From positions 124,001-188,000 of the forward strand of contig JACCHT010000001.1 of assembly GCA_013416635.1 (NCBI GenBank): a DNA stretch of 64,000 nt, read 5' to 3'. Both the position numbers and the translations under genes were made by a program. The DNA is from Candidatus Thiodubiliella endoseptemdiera. Lineage in GTDB: Bacteria; Pseudomonadota; Gammaproteobacteria; PS1; Pseudothioglobaceae. Positions 37,385 through 48,246 of the stretch are shown piece by piece. Under the pieces are notes generated by a model, which saw only the letters and a program-made list of their open reading frames with translations, was not told the origin of the DNA and did no database searches. Numbering within the stretch: the stretch's first letter is position 1; each line of letters starts with the position of its first letter.

Positions 37385-40300
37385 CCATTGGTAAGTAGCA
37401 GCAACAGATGAGCCACCCGTTGTGCCATCTGCATCAGTAATTGCACCTGCCGTTAAAGTTTGACCCTTCAGAGCTTGTACCGAGATTGCAGCAATAGCAC
37501 CCGCATCATTTGTATTATCAACTGCAGAACGACTGCAGAGTTACAGTCTCTACTGTACCTGTGCATCCGTATAACTCGCAACCACCTTAATAAATTTATC
37601 AACTTCTGCTTGTGTTAATGTAAATGTAGAAGCTATTGCACCACTAATAGCAGTATAAGTACCATTCTCAGTATCAGATACCGTCCATTGGTAAGTAGCA
37701 GCAACAGATGATCCACCCGTTGTGCCATCTGCATCAGTAATTGCACCTGCCGCTAAAGTTTGACCCTGAGTAGTTGTACCCGAGATTGCAGCAATAGCAC
37801 CCACATCATTTGTATTATCAACTGCAGAACTTGCTGCAGAAGTTACAGTCTCTACTGTACCCGTGCATCCGTATAACTCGCAACCACCTTAATAAATTTA
37901 TCAGCTTCTGCTTGTGTTAATGTAAATGGGAGAAGCTATTGCACCACTAATAGCAGTATAAGTCCCATTCTCAGTATCAGATACCGTCCATTGGTAAGTA
38001 GCAGCAACAGATGATCACCCGTTTGCCATCTGCATCAGTAATTCACCTGCTGTTAAAGTTTGACCCTGAGTAGTTGTACCCGAGATTGCAGCAATAGCAC
38101 CCACATCATTTGTATATCAACTGCAGAACTTGCTGCAGAAGTTACAGTCTCTACTGTACCTGTGCATCCGTATAACTCGCAACCACCTTAATAAATTTAT
38201 CAACTTGCTTGTGTTAATGTAAAATGTAGAAGCTATTGCACCACTAATAGCAGTATAAGTACCATTCCCCAGTATCAGATACCGTCCATTGGTAAGTAGC
38301 AGCAACAGATGATCCCCCCGTTGTGCCATCTGCATCAAGTAATTGCACCTGCCCGTAAAGTTTGACCCTGAGTAGTTGTACCGAGATTGCAGCAATAGCA
38401 CCCACATCATTTGTATTATCAACGCAGAACTTGCTGCAGAAGTTACAGTCTCTACTGTACCCTGTGCATCCGATAACTCGCAACCACCTTAATATTTATC
38501 AACTTCTGCTTGTGTTAATGTAAATGTAGAAGCTATTGCACCACTAATAGCAGTATAAGTACCATTCTCAGTATCAGATACCATCCATTGGTAAGTAGCA
38601 GCAACAGATGATCACCGTTGTGCCATCTGCATCAGTAATTGCACCTGCGTTAAGTTTGACCCTGAGTAGTTGTCCGAGATTGCAGCAATAGCACCCAATC
38701 ATTTGTATTATCAACTGCAGAACTGCAGAATTACAGTCTCTACTGTACCCTGTGCATCCGTATAACTCGCAACCACCTTAATAATTATCAACTTCGCTTT
38801 GTGTTAATGTAAATGCTAAAGCTATTGACCACTAATAGCAGTATAAGTACCATTCTCGTATCAGATACCGTCCATTGGTAAGTAGCAGCAACAGATGATC
38901 CACCCGTTGTGCCATCTGCATCAGTAATTGCACCTGCTGTTAAAGTTTGACCCTGAGTAGTTGTACCCGAGATTGCAGCAATAGCACCCACATCATTTGT
39001 ATTATCAACTGCAGAACTTGCTGCAGAAGTTACAGTCTCTACTGTACCCTGTGCATCCGTATAACTCGCAAACCACCTTAATAAATTTATCAACTTCGCT
39101 TGTGTAATGTAAATGTAGAAGCTATTGCACCACTAATAGCGTATAAGTACCATTCTCAGTATCAGATACCATCCATTGGTAAGTAGCAGCAACAGATGAG
39201 TCACCCGTTGTGCCATCTGCATCAGTAATTGTACCTGCTGTTAAAGTTTGATCTTCAGCAGCTGTACCAGTAATTGCAGCAATAGCACCCGCATCATTTA
39301 CATTTGTAACTGCAGCACTTGCTACAGAAGTTAGCATTTCTTGCGTACCTTGTGCATCTGTATAAGTAGCTACAACTTTAATAAATTTACCAACTTCTGC
39401 TTGTTTAATGTAAATGTAGAACGATTGACCACTAATAGCGTATAAAGTACCATTCTCAGTATCAGATACCGTCCATTGGTAAGTAGCAGCAACAGATGAG
39501 CCACCCGTTGTGCCATCTGCATCAGTAATTGCACCTGCTGTTAAAGTTTGACCTGAGTAGTTGCCGAGATTCAGCAATAGCACCCACATCATTTGTATTA
39601 TCAACTGCAGAACTTGCTGCCCGAAGTTACAGTCTCTACTGTACCTTGTGCATCTGTATAAGTAGCTACAACTTTAATAAATTTACCAACTTCTGCTTGA
39701 GTTAAGTCATAAGTTGAATCTGTTGCACCACTAATAGCAGTATAAGTACCATTCTCAGTATCAGATACCATCCATTGGTAAGTAGCAGCAACAGATGATC
39801 ACGCGTTGTGCCATCTGCATCAGTAATTGCACCTGCCGCTTAAAGTTTGACCCTGAGTAGTTGTACCGAGATTGCAGCATAGCACCCATCATTTGTATTA
39901 TCAACTGCAGAACTTGCTGCAGAAGTTACGTATCTCTACTGTACCTGTGCATCCGTATAACTCGCAACCACCTTAATAAATTTATCAACTTCGCTTGTGT
40001 TAATGTAAATTAGGCTATTCCCACTAATAGCAGTATAAGACCATTCTCAGTATCAGAATACCGTCCATTGGTAGTAGCAGCAACAGATGATCACCCGTTG
40101 TGCCATCTGCATCAGTAATTGCACCTGCGTAAAGTTTGACCCGGTAGTTGTGCCGAGATTGCAGCAATAGCACCCACATCATTTGTATTATCAACTGCAG
40201 ACTTGCTGACCAGAAGTTACAGTCTCTGACTGTACCCTGTGCATCCGTATAACTCGCAACCACCTTAATAAATTTATCAACTTCTGCTGTGTTAATGTAA

Positions 40301-43300
40301 ATGTAGAACTATTGCACCACTAATACAGTATAAGTACCATTCTCAGTATCGATACCGTCCATTGGTAAGTAGCAGCAACAGATGACACCCGTTGTGCCAT
40401 CTGCATCAGTAATTACCTGCCGCTAAAGTTTGACCTGAGTAGTTGTACCCGAGATTGCAGCAATAGCACCCACATCATTTGTATTATCAACTGCAGAACT
40501 TGCTGCAGAAGTTACATCTCTACTGTACCTTGTGCATCCGTATAACTCGCAACCACCTTAAAATTTATCAACTTCGCTTGTGTTAATGTAAATGTAAATA
40601 ACTTGCACCACTAATAGCAGTATAAGTACCATTCTCAGTATCAGATACCATCCATTGGTAAGTAGCAGCAACAGATGATCACCCGTTGTGCCATCTGCAT
40701 CAGTAATTGACCTGCTGTTAAAGTTTGACCCTGAGTAGTTGTACCCGAGATTGCGCAATAGCACCACATCATTTGTATTATCAACTGCAGAACTTGCTGC
40801 AGAAGTTACAACTCTACTGTACCTGTGCATCCGTATAACTCGCAACCACCTTAATAAATTTATCAACTTCTGCTTGTGTTAATGTAAATGTAGAAGCTAT
40901 TGCACCACTAATAGCAGTATAAGTACCATTCTCAGTATCAGATACCGTCCATTGGTAAGTAGCAGCAACAGATGATCCACCCGTTGTGCCATCTGCATCA
41001 GTAATTGCACCTGCCGCTAAAGTTTGACCCTGAGTAGTTGTACCCGAGATTGCAGCAATAGCACCACATCATTTGTATTATCAACTGCAGAACTTGCAGC
41101 AAGTTACAGTCTCTACTGTACCTCATGCATCCGTATAACTCGCAACCACCTTAATAAATTTATCAACTTCTGCTTGTGTTAATGTAAATGTAGAAGCTTT
41201 GCACCACTAATAGCAGTATAAGTACCATTCTCGGTATCAGATACCGTCCATTGGTAAGTAGCAGCAACAGATGATCCACCGTTGTGCCATCTGCATCAGT
41301 AATTGCACCTGCTGTTAAGAGTTTGACCCTGAGTAGATTGTACCCGAGAGTTGCAGCAATAGCACCCACATCATTTGTATTATCAACTGCAGAACTTGCT
41401 GCAGAAGTTCATCTCTACTGTACCCTTGTGCATCCGTATAACTCGCAACCACCTTAATAAATTTATCAACTTCTGCGTTTGTGTAAATGTAGAAGCTATT
41501 GCACCACTAATAGCAGTATAAGTACCATTCTCAGTATCAGATACCGTCCATTGGTAAGTAGCAGCAACAGATGAGCCACCCGTTGTGCCATCTGCATCAG
41601 TAATTGCACCTGCCGTTAAAGTTTGACCCTGAGTAGTTGTATCGGATTGCAGCAATAGCACCACATCATTTGTATTATCAACTGCAGAACTTGCTGCAGA
41701 AGTTACAGTCTCTACTGTACCCTGTGCATCCGTATAACTCGCAACCACCTTAATAAATTTATCAACTTCTGCTTGTGTTAATGTAAATGTAGAAGCTATT
41801 GCACCACTAATAGCAGTATAAGTACCATTCTCAGTATCAGATACCGTCCATTGGTAAGTAGCAGCAACAGATGAGCCACCCGTTGTGCCATCTGCATCAG
41901 TAATTGCACCTGCCGTTAAAGTTTGACCCTGAGTAGTTGTACCCGAGATTGCAGCAATAGCACCCACATCATTTGTATTATCAACTGCAGAACTCGCTGC
42001 AGAAGTTACAGTTTCTGATGTACCTTGTGCATCCTTATAACTCGCAACCACCTTAATAAATTTACCAACTTCTGCTTGTGTTAATGTAAATGTAGAAGCT
42101 ATTGCACCACTAATAGCAGTATAAGTACCATTCTCAGTATCAGATACCGTCCATTGGTAAGTAGCAGCAACAGATGATCCACCCGTTGTGCCATCTGCAT
42201 CAGTAATTGCACCTGCTGTTAAAGTTTGACCCTGAGTAGTTGTACCCGAGATTGCAGCAATAGCACCCACATCATTTGTATTATCAACTGCAGAACTTGC
42301 TGCAGAAGTTACAGTCTCTACTGTACCTTGTGCATCCGTATAACTCGCAACCACCTTAATAAATTTATCAACTTCTGCTTGTGTTAATGTAAATGTAGAA
42401 GCTATTGCACCACTAATAGCAGTATAAGTACCATTCTCAGTATCAGATACCATCCATTGGTAAGTAGCAGCAACAGATGAGCCACCCGTTGTGCCATCTG
42501 CATCAGTAATTGCACCTGCCGTTAAAGTTTGACCCTGAGTAGTTGTACCCGAGATTGCAGCAATAGCACCTGCATCATTTGTATTAGCAACTGCAGAACT
42601 CGCTGCAGAAGTTACAGTTTCTGATGTACCTTGTGCATCCTTATAACTCGCAACCACCTTAATAAATTTATCAACTTCTGCTTGTGTTAATGTAAATGTA
42701 GAAGTTGTTGCACCACTAATAGCAGTATAAGTACCATCCTCAGTATCAGATACCGTCCATTGGTAAGTAGCAGCAACAGATGAGCCACCCGTTGTGCCAT
42801 CTGCATCAGTAATTGCACCTGCGTAAAGTTTGACCACGAGTAGTTGTACCCGAGATTGCAGCAATAGCACCCACATCATTTGTATTATCAACTGCAGAAC
42901 TTGCTGCAGAAGTTACAGTCTCTACTGTACCCTGTGCATCCGTATAACTCGCAACCACCTTAATAAATTTATCAACTTCTGCTTGTGTTAATGTAAATGT
43001 AGAAGCTATTGCACCACTAATAGCAGTATAAGTACCATTCTCAGTATCAGATACCGTCCATTGGTAAAATAGCAGCAACAGATGATCCACCCGTTGTGCC
43101 ATCTGCATCAGTAATTTCACCTGCTGTTAAAGTTTGACCCCGAGTAGTTGTACCCGGATTGCAGCAATAGCACCCACATCATTTGTATTATCAACTGCAG
43201 AACTTGCTGCAGAGTTACAGTCTCTACTGTACCTTTTGCATCCGTATAACTCGCAACCACCTTAATAAATTTATCAACTTCTGCTTGTGTTAATGTAAAT

Positions 43301-44668
43301 GTAGAAGCTTTTTGCACCACTAATAGCAGTATAAGTACCATTCTCAGTATCAGATACCGTCCATTGGTAAGTAGCAGCAACAGATGATCCACCCGTTGTG
43401 CCATCTGCATCAGTAATTGCACCTGCCGCTAAAGTTTGACCCTGAGTAGTTGTACCCGAGATTGCAGCAATAGCACCCACATCATTTGTATTATCAACTG
43501 CAGAACTTGCTGCAGAAGTTACAGTCTCTACTGTACCTTGTGCATCCGTATAACTCGCAACCACCTTAATAAATTTATCAACTTCTGCTTGTGTTAATGT
43601 AAATGTAGAAGCTATTGCACCACTAATAGCAGTATAAGTACCATTCTCAGTATCAGATACCGTCCATTGGTAAGTAGCAGCAACAGATGATCCACCCCTT
43701 TGCCATCTGCATCAGTAATTGCACCTGCTGTTAAGTTTGACCCTGAGTAGTTGTACCCGAGATTGCAGCAATAGCACCACATCATTTTGATTATCAACTG
43801 CAGAACTGCGCAGAGTTACAGTTCTACTGTACCTGTGCATCCTATAACTCGCAACCACCTAATAAATTTATCACTTCTGCTGTGTTAATGTAAATGTAGA
43901 GCTATTGCACCACTAATAGCAGTATAAGACCATTCTCAGTATCAGATACCGTCCATTGGTAAAATAGCAGCAACAGATGATCCACCCGTTGTGCCATCTG
44001 CATCAGTAATTGCACCTGCTGTTAAGTTTGACCCTGTAGTTGTACCGAGATTACGCAATAGCACCCACATCATTTGTATTATCAACTGCAGAACTTGCTG
44101 CAGAAGTTACAGTCTCTATGTACCTTTTGCATCCGTATAACTCGCAACCACCTTAATAAATTTATCACTTCTGCTTGTGTTAATGTAAATGTAGAAGTTT
44201 GCACCATAATAGCAGTATAAGTACCATTCCAGTATCAGATACCGTCCATTGGTAGTAGCAGCAACAGATGACCACCCGTTGTGCCATCTGCATCAGTAAT
44301 TGACCTGCCGTTAAAGTTTGACCCTGGTAGTTGTACCGAGATTGCACAATAGCACCCACATCATTTGTATTATCAACTGCAGAACTTGCTGCGAAATTAC
44401 AGTCTCTATGTACCCCTGTGCATCCGTATAACTCGCCCAAACCCCCTTAATAATTTATCAACTTCTAGCGTTTGTAATGTAAATGCCAGGTTGTTGCACC
44501 ATAATAGCAGTAAATACCATTCTCAGTATCAGAATACCGTCCATTGGAAGTAGCAGCAACAGATGATCCACCCGTTGTGCCATCTGCATCAGTAATTGCA
44601 CCTGCTGTTAAAGTTTGACCCTGAGTAGTTGTACCCGAGATTGCAGCAATAGCACCACATCATTTGTA
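37208..44668 (-). repeat. 25-unit array of a 303-bp Ig-like domain repeat
   Basis: 25 tandem units counted by the Trp-coding CCATTGG anchor. The period is 303 bp (101 aa) in clean stretches. The unit runs from TNDVGAIAAISGTTTQGQTL through DADGTTGGSSVAATYQWTVS to VVASYTDAQGTVETVTSAAS. One unit (about 39200-39400) is a divergent variant (TGTAAEDQTLTAGTITDADG). Roughly 41480-42820 is frame-clean. Both sides of it carry scattered one-base insertions and deletions, several per unit. The array is flanked on both sides by near-identical DTVAPTIAITSYVSALK modules. Confidence 0.92.
41383..42891 (-). CDS. Giant protein C, frame-clean section of the Ig-like array
   Basis: About 460 in-frame residues covering four to five complete 101-residue units. 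Each has the core TYQWTVSDTENGTYTAISGA and STFTLTQAEVDKFIKVVASY, the usual layout of a bacterial Ig-like domain in surface proteins. The first ~20 and last ~25 residues of the frame are out-of-frame. This shows what the undamaged unit encodes. Confidence 0.7.
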   Translation of the reverse strand: MIIQMMWVLLLQSRVQLLVVKLYAGAITDADGTTGGSSVAATYQWTVSDTEDGTYTAISGATTSTFTLTQAEVDKFIKVVASYKDAQGTSETVTSAASSAVANTNDAGAIAAISGTTTQGQTLTAGAITDADGTTGGSSVAATYQWMVSDTENGTYTAISGAIASTFTLTQAEVDKFIKVVASYTDAQGTVETVTSAASSAVDNTNDVGAIAAISGTTTQGQTLTAGAITDADGTTGGSSVAATYQWTVSDTENGTYTAISGAIASTFTLTQAEVGKFIKVVASYKDAQGTSETVTSAASSAVDNTNDVGAIAAISGTTTQGQTLTAGAITDADGTTGGSSVAATYQWTVSDTENGTYTAISGAIASTFTLTQAEVDKFIKVVASYTDAQGTVETVTSAASSAVDNTNDVVLLLQSDTTTQGQTLTAGAITDADGTTGGSSVAATYQWTVSDTENGTYTAISGAIASTFTQTQKLINLLRWLRVIRMHKGTVEMNFCSKFCS

Positions 44669-46998
44669 TCAACCGTTAACGATACTGAATTGTCAGCATC
44701 AGAACCATCAGCATTATTATTACCCGCTGCATCCGTAAACTTACTATTAGCAACCGAGATTGCACCTGAACTTCCGCCAACTGTTGGCGTAAAGGTCGCT
44801 GTATAAACCTTAGTCTCACCAGACTTAAGCGCAAAACCAGACAACACACCACCTGTTACCGTAACATCCGCCGCAACAAAATCAGTAGACACTTCACTTA
44901 GGGTAAAGGTAATCATTGCAGTCTCGCCTGCTTTTAAAGCACTCACATAACTTGTGATTGCAATGGTTGGCGCAACCGTATCAACTTTAAAATCACCTAT
45001 TTTCTCTATCGCTGGGTTACCAGCAGTATCTTTTATATTGACTTTATAGCTGTAAGTTTGTCCATGGGTTAATGCTTGTAAATCTGTGGCTGTAACAGTA
45101 ATGGTTGCACTATTGCTGGTAACAGTGCCTGTATAAGTTTTTTGGTTAATAACTAGTGAGACTTCTTGATTGTTTTCTACACCAGTTGTGGCAACTGTTA
45201 CAGTGCCATTGCTGTTGTCTTCAATAGCGTTTAAAATATCTCCCCAGTTTAGTGTAATGTCTCCAATAGTTGGTACAACACCATCAACATTACGGTCTAA
45301 TTCAACAGGATAAGTGCCTGTGGTGGCAACCATATTACCTACTGCATCGGTTACCCCTGTCAAGGTAATTGCACTTGCATTGGTAATCTCAAAATCTGCT
45401 TTATTGATACTATCATCGACTTTGACAGTGTAAGTAAAGAATAATTGTTTTAACTCATCTGCTGATGCCCCTGCTTTGGCGGCACCTTTTCTGGTATCTA
45501 GTGTAAATTCCTTATTACCAATGGTCACTTTGCTACTGGTAGCATTGCTTAACGAGAGTGCTTCATTGGTTGTCATGGTTAACTCAATAACATCACCTAC
45601 TTTAAAGCCTGATTGTCCATCTGTTGGTGAATTGACTGCCCAGTCTGTTATGGTTGGGGCTATGGTGTCAATTAGAACAGGGGTAGCGTTACCACCTGTA
45701 CTTGTACCACCACCTGCTGAAGATAAATTTATCTCAATCGTATAGGTCTCACCACTGACTAAAGTCGGTATTTTACTATTGGCTAATGTCCATTCGGTAC
45801 CATCGGCAGAGGCAAAAGTGGGTAGGTTACTGGTATCTACAATCTTGTCATTGGCTGTTCCACTGGCTGCTTTAAATGTAATAGCACTGATAACAACGCC
45901 TGCTGCACCGCCAGAATTTGTTAATGTGCCTTGAATGGCAAGTGTGCTAGATTCACTGGCATTGATGCCATTGTCGCTAACAGAGTTACCGCTTGCATCT
46001 ACCCATTGTGCTGTGGTGGTGAATGAAGAAACCAGAAAGCCCCAACCACTATTGCTGTCAATACCCTCATAATTATTACCTGCAGTATCTTTAAAAGTGC
46101 CTGCATCAATTTTGACATAGTAATTCTTATTGACTATTAAATCACTACCTGGATTAATAGTGATAATTTTGTTAGTGCTATCAAGACTAACTTGGTTAGC
46201 TATATCAATCGTAATAAGAGTGCTAGGGTTGGCTTTATCATAAATGACAATACTGCCTGCTGTGTTTATTGTAACTGCCTCTAAAAAGGTCATCGTTAAG
46301 TTTGCATTAGGTGCCATATTGCCACTGAGTTCTGCTACTGGGGCTTTGGTGTCAATTGCTTGCTCGTTATTTGCTGCTGTTGTGCTGTAAGCATTGCCCG
46401 CACTGTCTGTAATTGCAGTATTAGCAGACACTGACACGGTTAACTTAGAACCTACATCTAGGTCACTGCTAGGTACAACGGTCAAGGTATAGACTTTACC
46501 TGCATCAGCAGGTGTTGTGCTGGCAATTAAATCAGTACCTGTCTTAATAGCACCATTGCTGATGTTGATAACACTTTTATCAAAACCTGTTACTGCTTCA
46601 CTAAAGGTAAAGGTATAGGTGATTGTATCGCCAGTTTTAAGGGTTAAAGCATCAGCCTTGTCATCGCTGATAATCAAAGTTGGGGCTTGAGTATCAAAAC
46701 TTTGATTATTGCTGGCAGCAACTGATTTTAGTGCTGTGTTAACTTTAGAAGTAGCAGCATCAACGGCTACTGTAAGGCTTATTATGCCTTTGCTGTTTGC
46801 AGGAGGGGTTAGTGCTAAAGTGTAGACACTTTCACTACCATTAACAGAGGTAAAAGTACCTTTTGTACCGCCTGTAACTGTAATATCATTTATATCAAAA
46901 TCTGTAACTGCTTCATCAAAAGTAAAGGTGTAGGTGATGTCTTCGCCATTTTTTACGATGTTACTTTTATCGTCTGTGATTCTTAAACCAATCCCCAA
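44608..46998 (-). CDS. Giant protein C, Ig-like modules before the array (796 residues)
   Basis: In-frame continuation of the cassette. Modules in order: ITDDKSNIVKNGEDITYTFT; DDKADALTLKTGDTITYTFT; an SbsA-type module (APNANLTMTFLEAVTINTAG); a module ending in IEINLSSAGGGTSTGG; TDWAVNSPTDGQSGFKVGDV; a module with NQEVSLVINQKTYTGTVTSN; the DTVAPTIAITSYVSALK module; then the first array unit. The N-terminal start is arbitrary (the true start is 47924), and the last ~14 residues are out-of-frame. Confidence 0.7.
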   Translation of the reverse strand: MGIGLRITDDKSNIVKNGEDITYTFTFDEAVTDFDINDITVTGGTKGTFTSVNGSESVYTLALTPPANSKGIISLTVAVDAATSKVNTALKSVAASNNQSFDTQAPTLIISDDKADALTLKTGDTITYTFTFSEAVTGFDKSVINISNGAIKTGTDLIASTTPADAGKVYTLTVVPSSDLDVGSKLTVSVSANTAITDSAGNAYSTTAANNEQAIDTKAPVAELSGNMAPNANLTMTFLEAVTINTAGSIVIYDKANPSTLITIDIANQVSLDSTNKIITINPGSDLIVNKNYYVKIDAGTFKDTAGNNYEGIDSNSGWGFLVSSFTTTAQWVDASGNSVSDNGINASESSTLAIQGTLTNSGGAAGVVISAITFKAASGTANDKIVDTSNLPTFASADGTEWTLANSKIPTLVSGETYTIEINLSSAGGGTSTGGNATPVLIDTIAPTITDWAVNSPTDGQSGFKVGDVIELTMTTNEALSLSNATSSKVTIGNKEFTLDTRKGAAKAGASADELKQLFFTYTVKVDDSINKADFEITNASAITLTGVTDAVGNMVATTGTYPVELDRNVDGVVPTIGDITLNWGDILNAIEDNSNGTVTVATTGVENNQEVSLVINQKTYTGTVTSNSATITVTATDLQALTHGQTYSYKVNIKDTAGNPAIEKIGDFKVDTVAPTIAITSYVSALKAGETAMITFTLSEVSTDFVAADVTVTGGVLSGFALKSGETKVYTATFTPTVGGSSGAISVANSKFTDAAGNNNADGSDADNSVSLTVDTNDVVLLLQSRVQLLRVKL

Positions 46999-47246
46999 AC
47001 CTGGAGTTGACTCACTGCCGTCAATATCAGTGGATATAATTCTCTTAAAAACACCTGCTTCTAATAGCCCATCATCGCCTGTTATATCAATCTTAACAAA
47101 ACCATCTGCAAAATAAACCCTATCGCCATTAGAGGCTGTGAAGGAGACTTCTTCTTGGTATCCAGTACCGTTAATATTAACAGTTCTTTCAAAAGTGTAG
47201 GTGCTGTCAACTACTGTTTGTTTGGTGTATTCATTAAAAGTGCCAG

Positions 47247-47924
47247 TTAAATAAACAACATCATTGCCACCTGTTGAGGTGAGTCCTGTTGCATCAACTT
47301 TGTGCCTTTGGCAACATAAACTGTGTCATTGCCACTATTGCCAGATATCTTAAATACTGAGCCTTTGACACCAGGGGTAATGTGCTCACCGTCGTTATCA
47401 GAAATAAATACTTTAGTAGCACCAACTTCACTGGCAGTGCCTTTGTCAATGGCGGGTTGAGTGGTTAAAGGGTCGGTGGGTGTTATTGAACTGGAGTCAA
47501 TATCAGCGAATTTAATTTTCTGAAAAACGCCTGCATTTAATAGCCCATCATTGCCTGTTATATCAATCTTAAAAAAACCATTTGCAAAATAAACCCTATC
47601 GCCATTAGAGGCTGTGAAGGAGACTTCTTCTTGGTAATCGGTACCGCCAATAGTAACCGTTCTTTTGAAGGTGTAGGTATTGCCATCTAGTGTTTGTTCG
47701 TAGTTGTTAAAAGTGCCGGTTAAATAAATTGAATCATTGCCACCTGTTGAAGTAAGCCCTGTTGCATCGACTTTGGTGCCTTGTCCTACATAGACGGCAT
47801 CGTCTCCACTATTGCCAGATGCTTTTAATGCTTGTCCGTGAGATTCAACTCCGGTGATATCGGAATACCAGTTGACGAAGAAGCCGTTGGTGTTGCTGAT
47901 GAAGTATTTTGTTTGCCCTGGCAT
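47247..47924 (-). CDS. Giant protein C, N-terminal cassette
   Basis: Residues 1 to about 208 match the cassette of B nearly exactly, including MPGQTKYFISNTNGFFVNWY and GDDAVYVGQGTKVDATGLTS. The frame is lost at about 47300 where the A-tract in GGCACAAAGTTGATG is one base shorter than in B. The second cassette domain continues in another frame to about 47000. The ATG is preceded by AAAGGACAACCCC, as in A and B. Confidence 0.75.
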   Translation of the reverse strand: MPGQTKYFISNTNGFFVNWYSDITGVESHGQALKASGNSGDDAVYVGQGTKVDATGLTSTGGNDSIYLTGTFNNYEQTLDGNTYTFKRTVTIGGTDYQEEVSFTASNGDRVYFANGFFKIDITGNDGLLNAGVFQKIKFADIDSSSITPTDPLTTQPAIDKGTASEVGATKVFISDNDGEHITPGVKGSVFKISGNSGNDTVYVAKGTKLMQQDSPQQVAMMLFI

Positions 47925-47958
47925 GGGGTTGTCCTTTGGTTGTTTTAATTATTTAATT

Positions 47959-48119
47959 GAGACCTTTGCATAAATAGGGATGATTAGCAAAATGACAGAT
48001 TTTATTAAATTGGAAATTTTTTAAATCCACTCCTAGCAGGGCTAAGGGTGTTTTTAAAAAGTTTGTAATTTGATGAAAGATGGCGTTTTGATGATTATTC
48101 ATATTTATGCAAAGGTCTC
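47959..48119 (-). mobile_element. 161-bp MITE, copy 5
   Basis: Reverse orientation, looks identical to copy 1. Target duplication TAATT at 47954-47958 and 48120-48124. It sits 34 bp upstream of the giant gene C start, between the conserved upstream block and the RBS. Confidence 0.95.
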
Positions 48120-48165
48120 TAATTATAACCTTAAAAAATGGGAGGGTAACCAAAAAAGATGTAAT
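48120..48165 (-). promoter_or_regulatory. Upstream block of giant gene C
   Basis: On the minus strand: ATTACATC, T-run, GGTTACCC, TCCC-T-run, AAGGTTATAATTA. It matches the block 8111-8158 upstream of gene A and contains a TATAAT. It is bounded on one side by the IS left end and on the other by MITE copy 5, so any promoter here now reads through the MITE. Confidence 0.45.
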
Positions 48166-48246
48166 GAGACCTTTGCATAAATCAACCCAAACCCACCAAC
48201 ATGGTAAAATAACACCCATCTAAAAACAGCCACAAAAATCAAAAAA

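Larger units (their letters stand above)
34145..47924 (-). pseudogene. Giant type I-secreted protein C, whole locus
   Basis: Reads from MPGQTKYFISNTNG (47924) to DNIVIG-stop (34145), about 4,590 codons if repaired. Order: the same two-domain N-terminal cassette as A and B; about eight Ig-like modules (47000-44670); 25 tandem 101-residue Ig-like domains (44668-37208); Ig-like modules including two 341-residue duplicated modules; an RTX-like stretch and type I secretion tail. One-base losses break the frame at about 47300 (A-tract) and very often inside the array. The RBS AGGAC is conserved. A MITE and an IS lie in its upstream region. The flanking ORFs are long and clean, so the gene could be intact if the array indels are sequence error. 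Confidence 0.75.

Noticed and set aside
37208-44668. CRISPR array
   Set aside because: The regular repeat is 303 bp with no spacer/repeat alternation, and it encodes an Ig-like domain; no cas genes are present.
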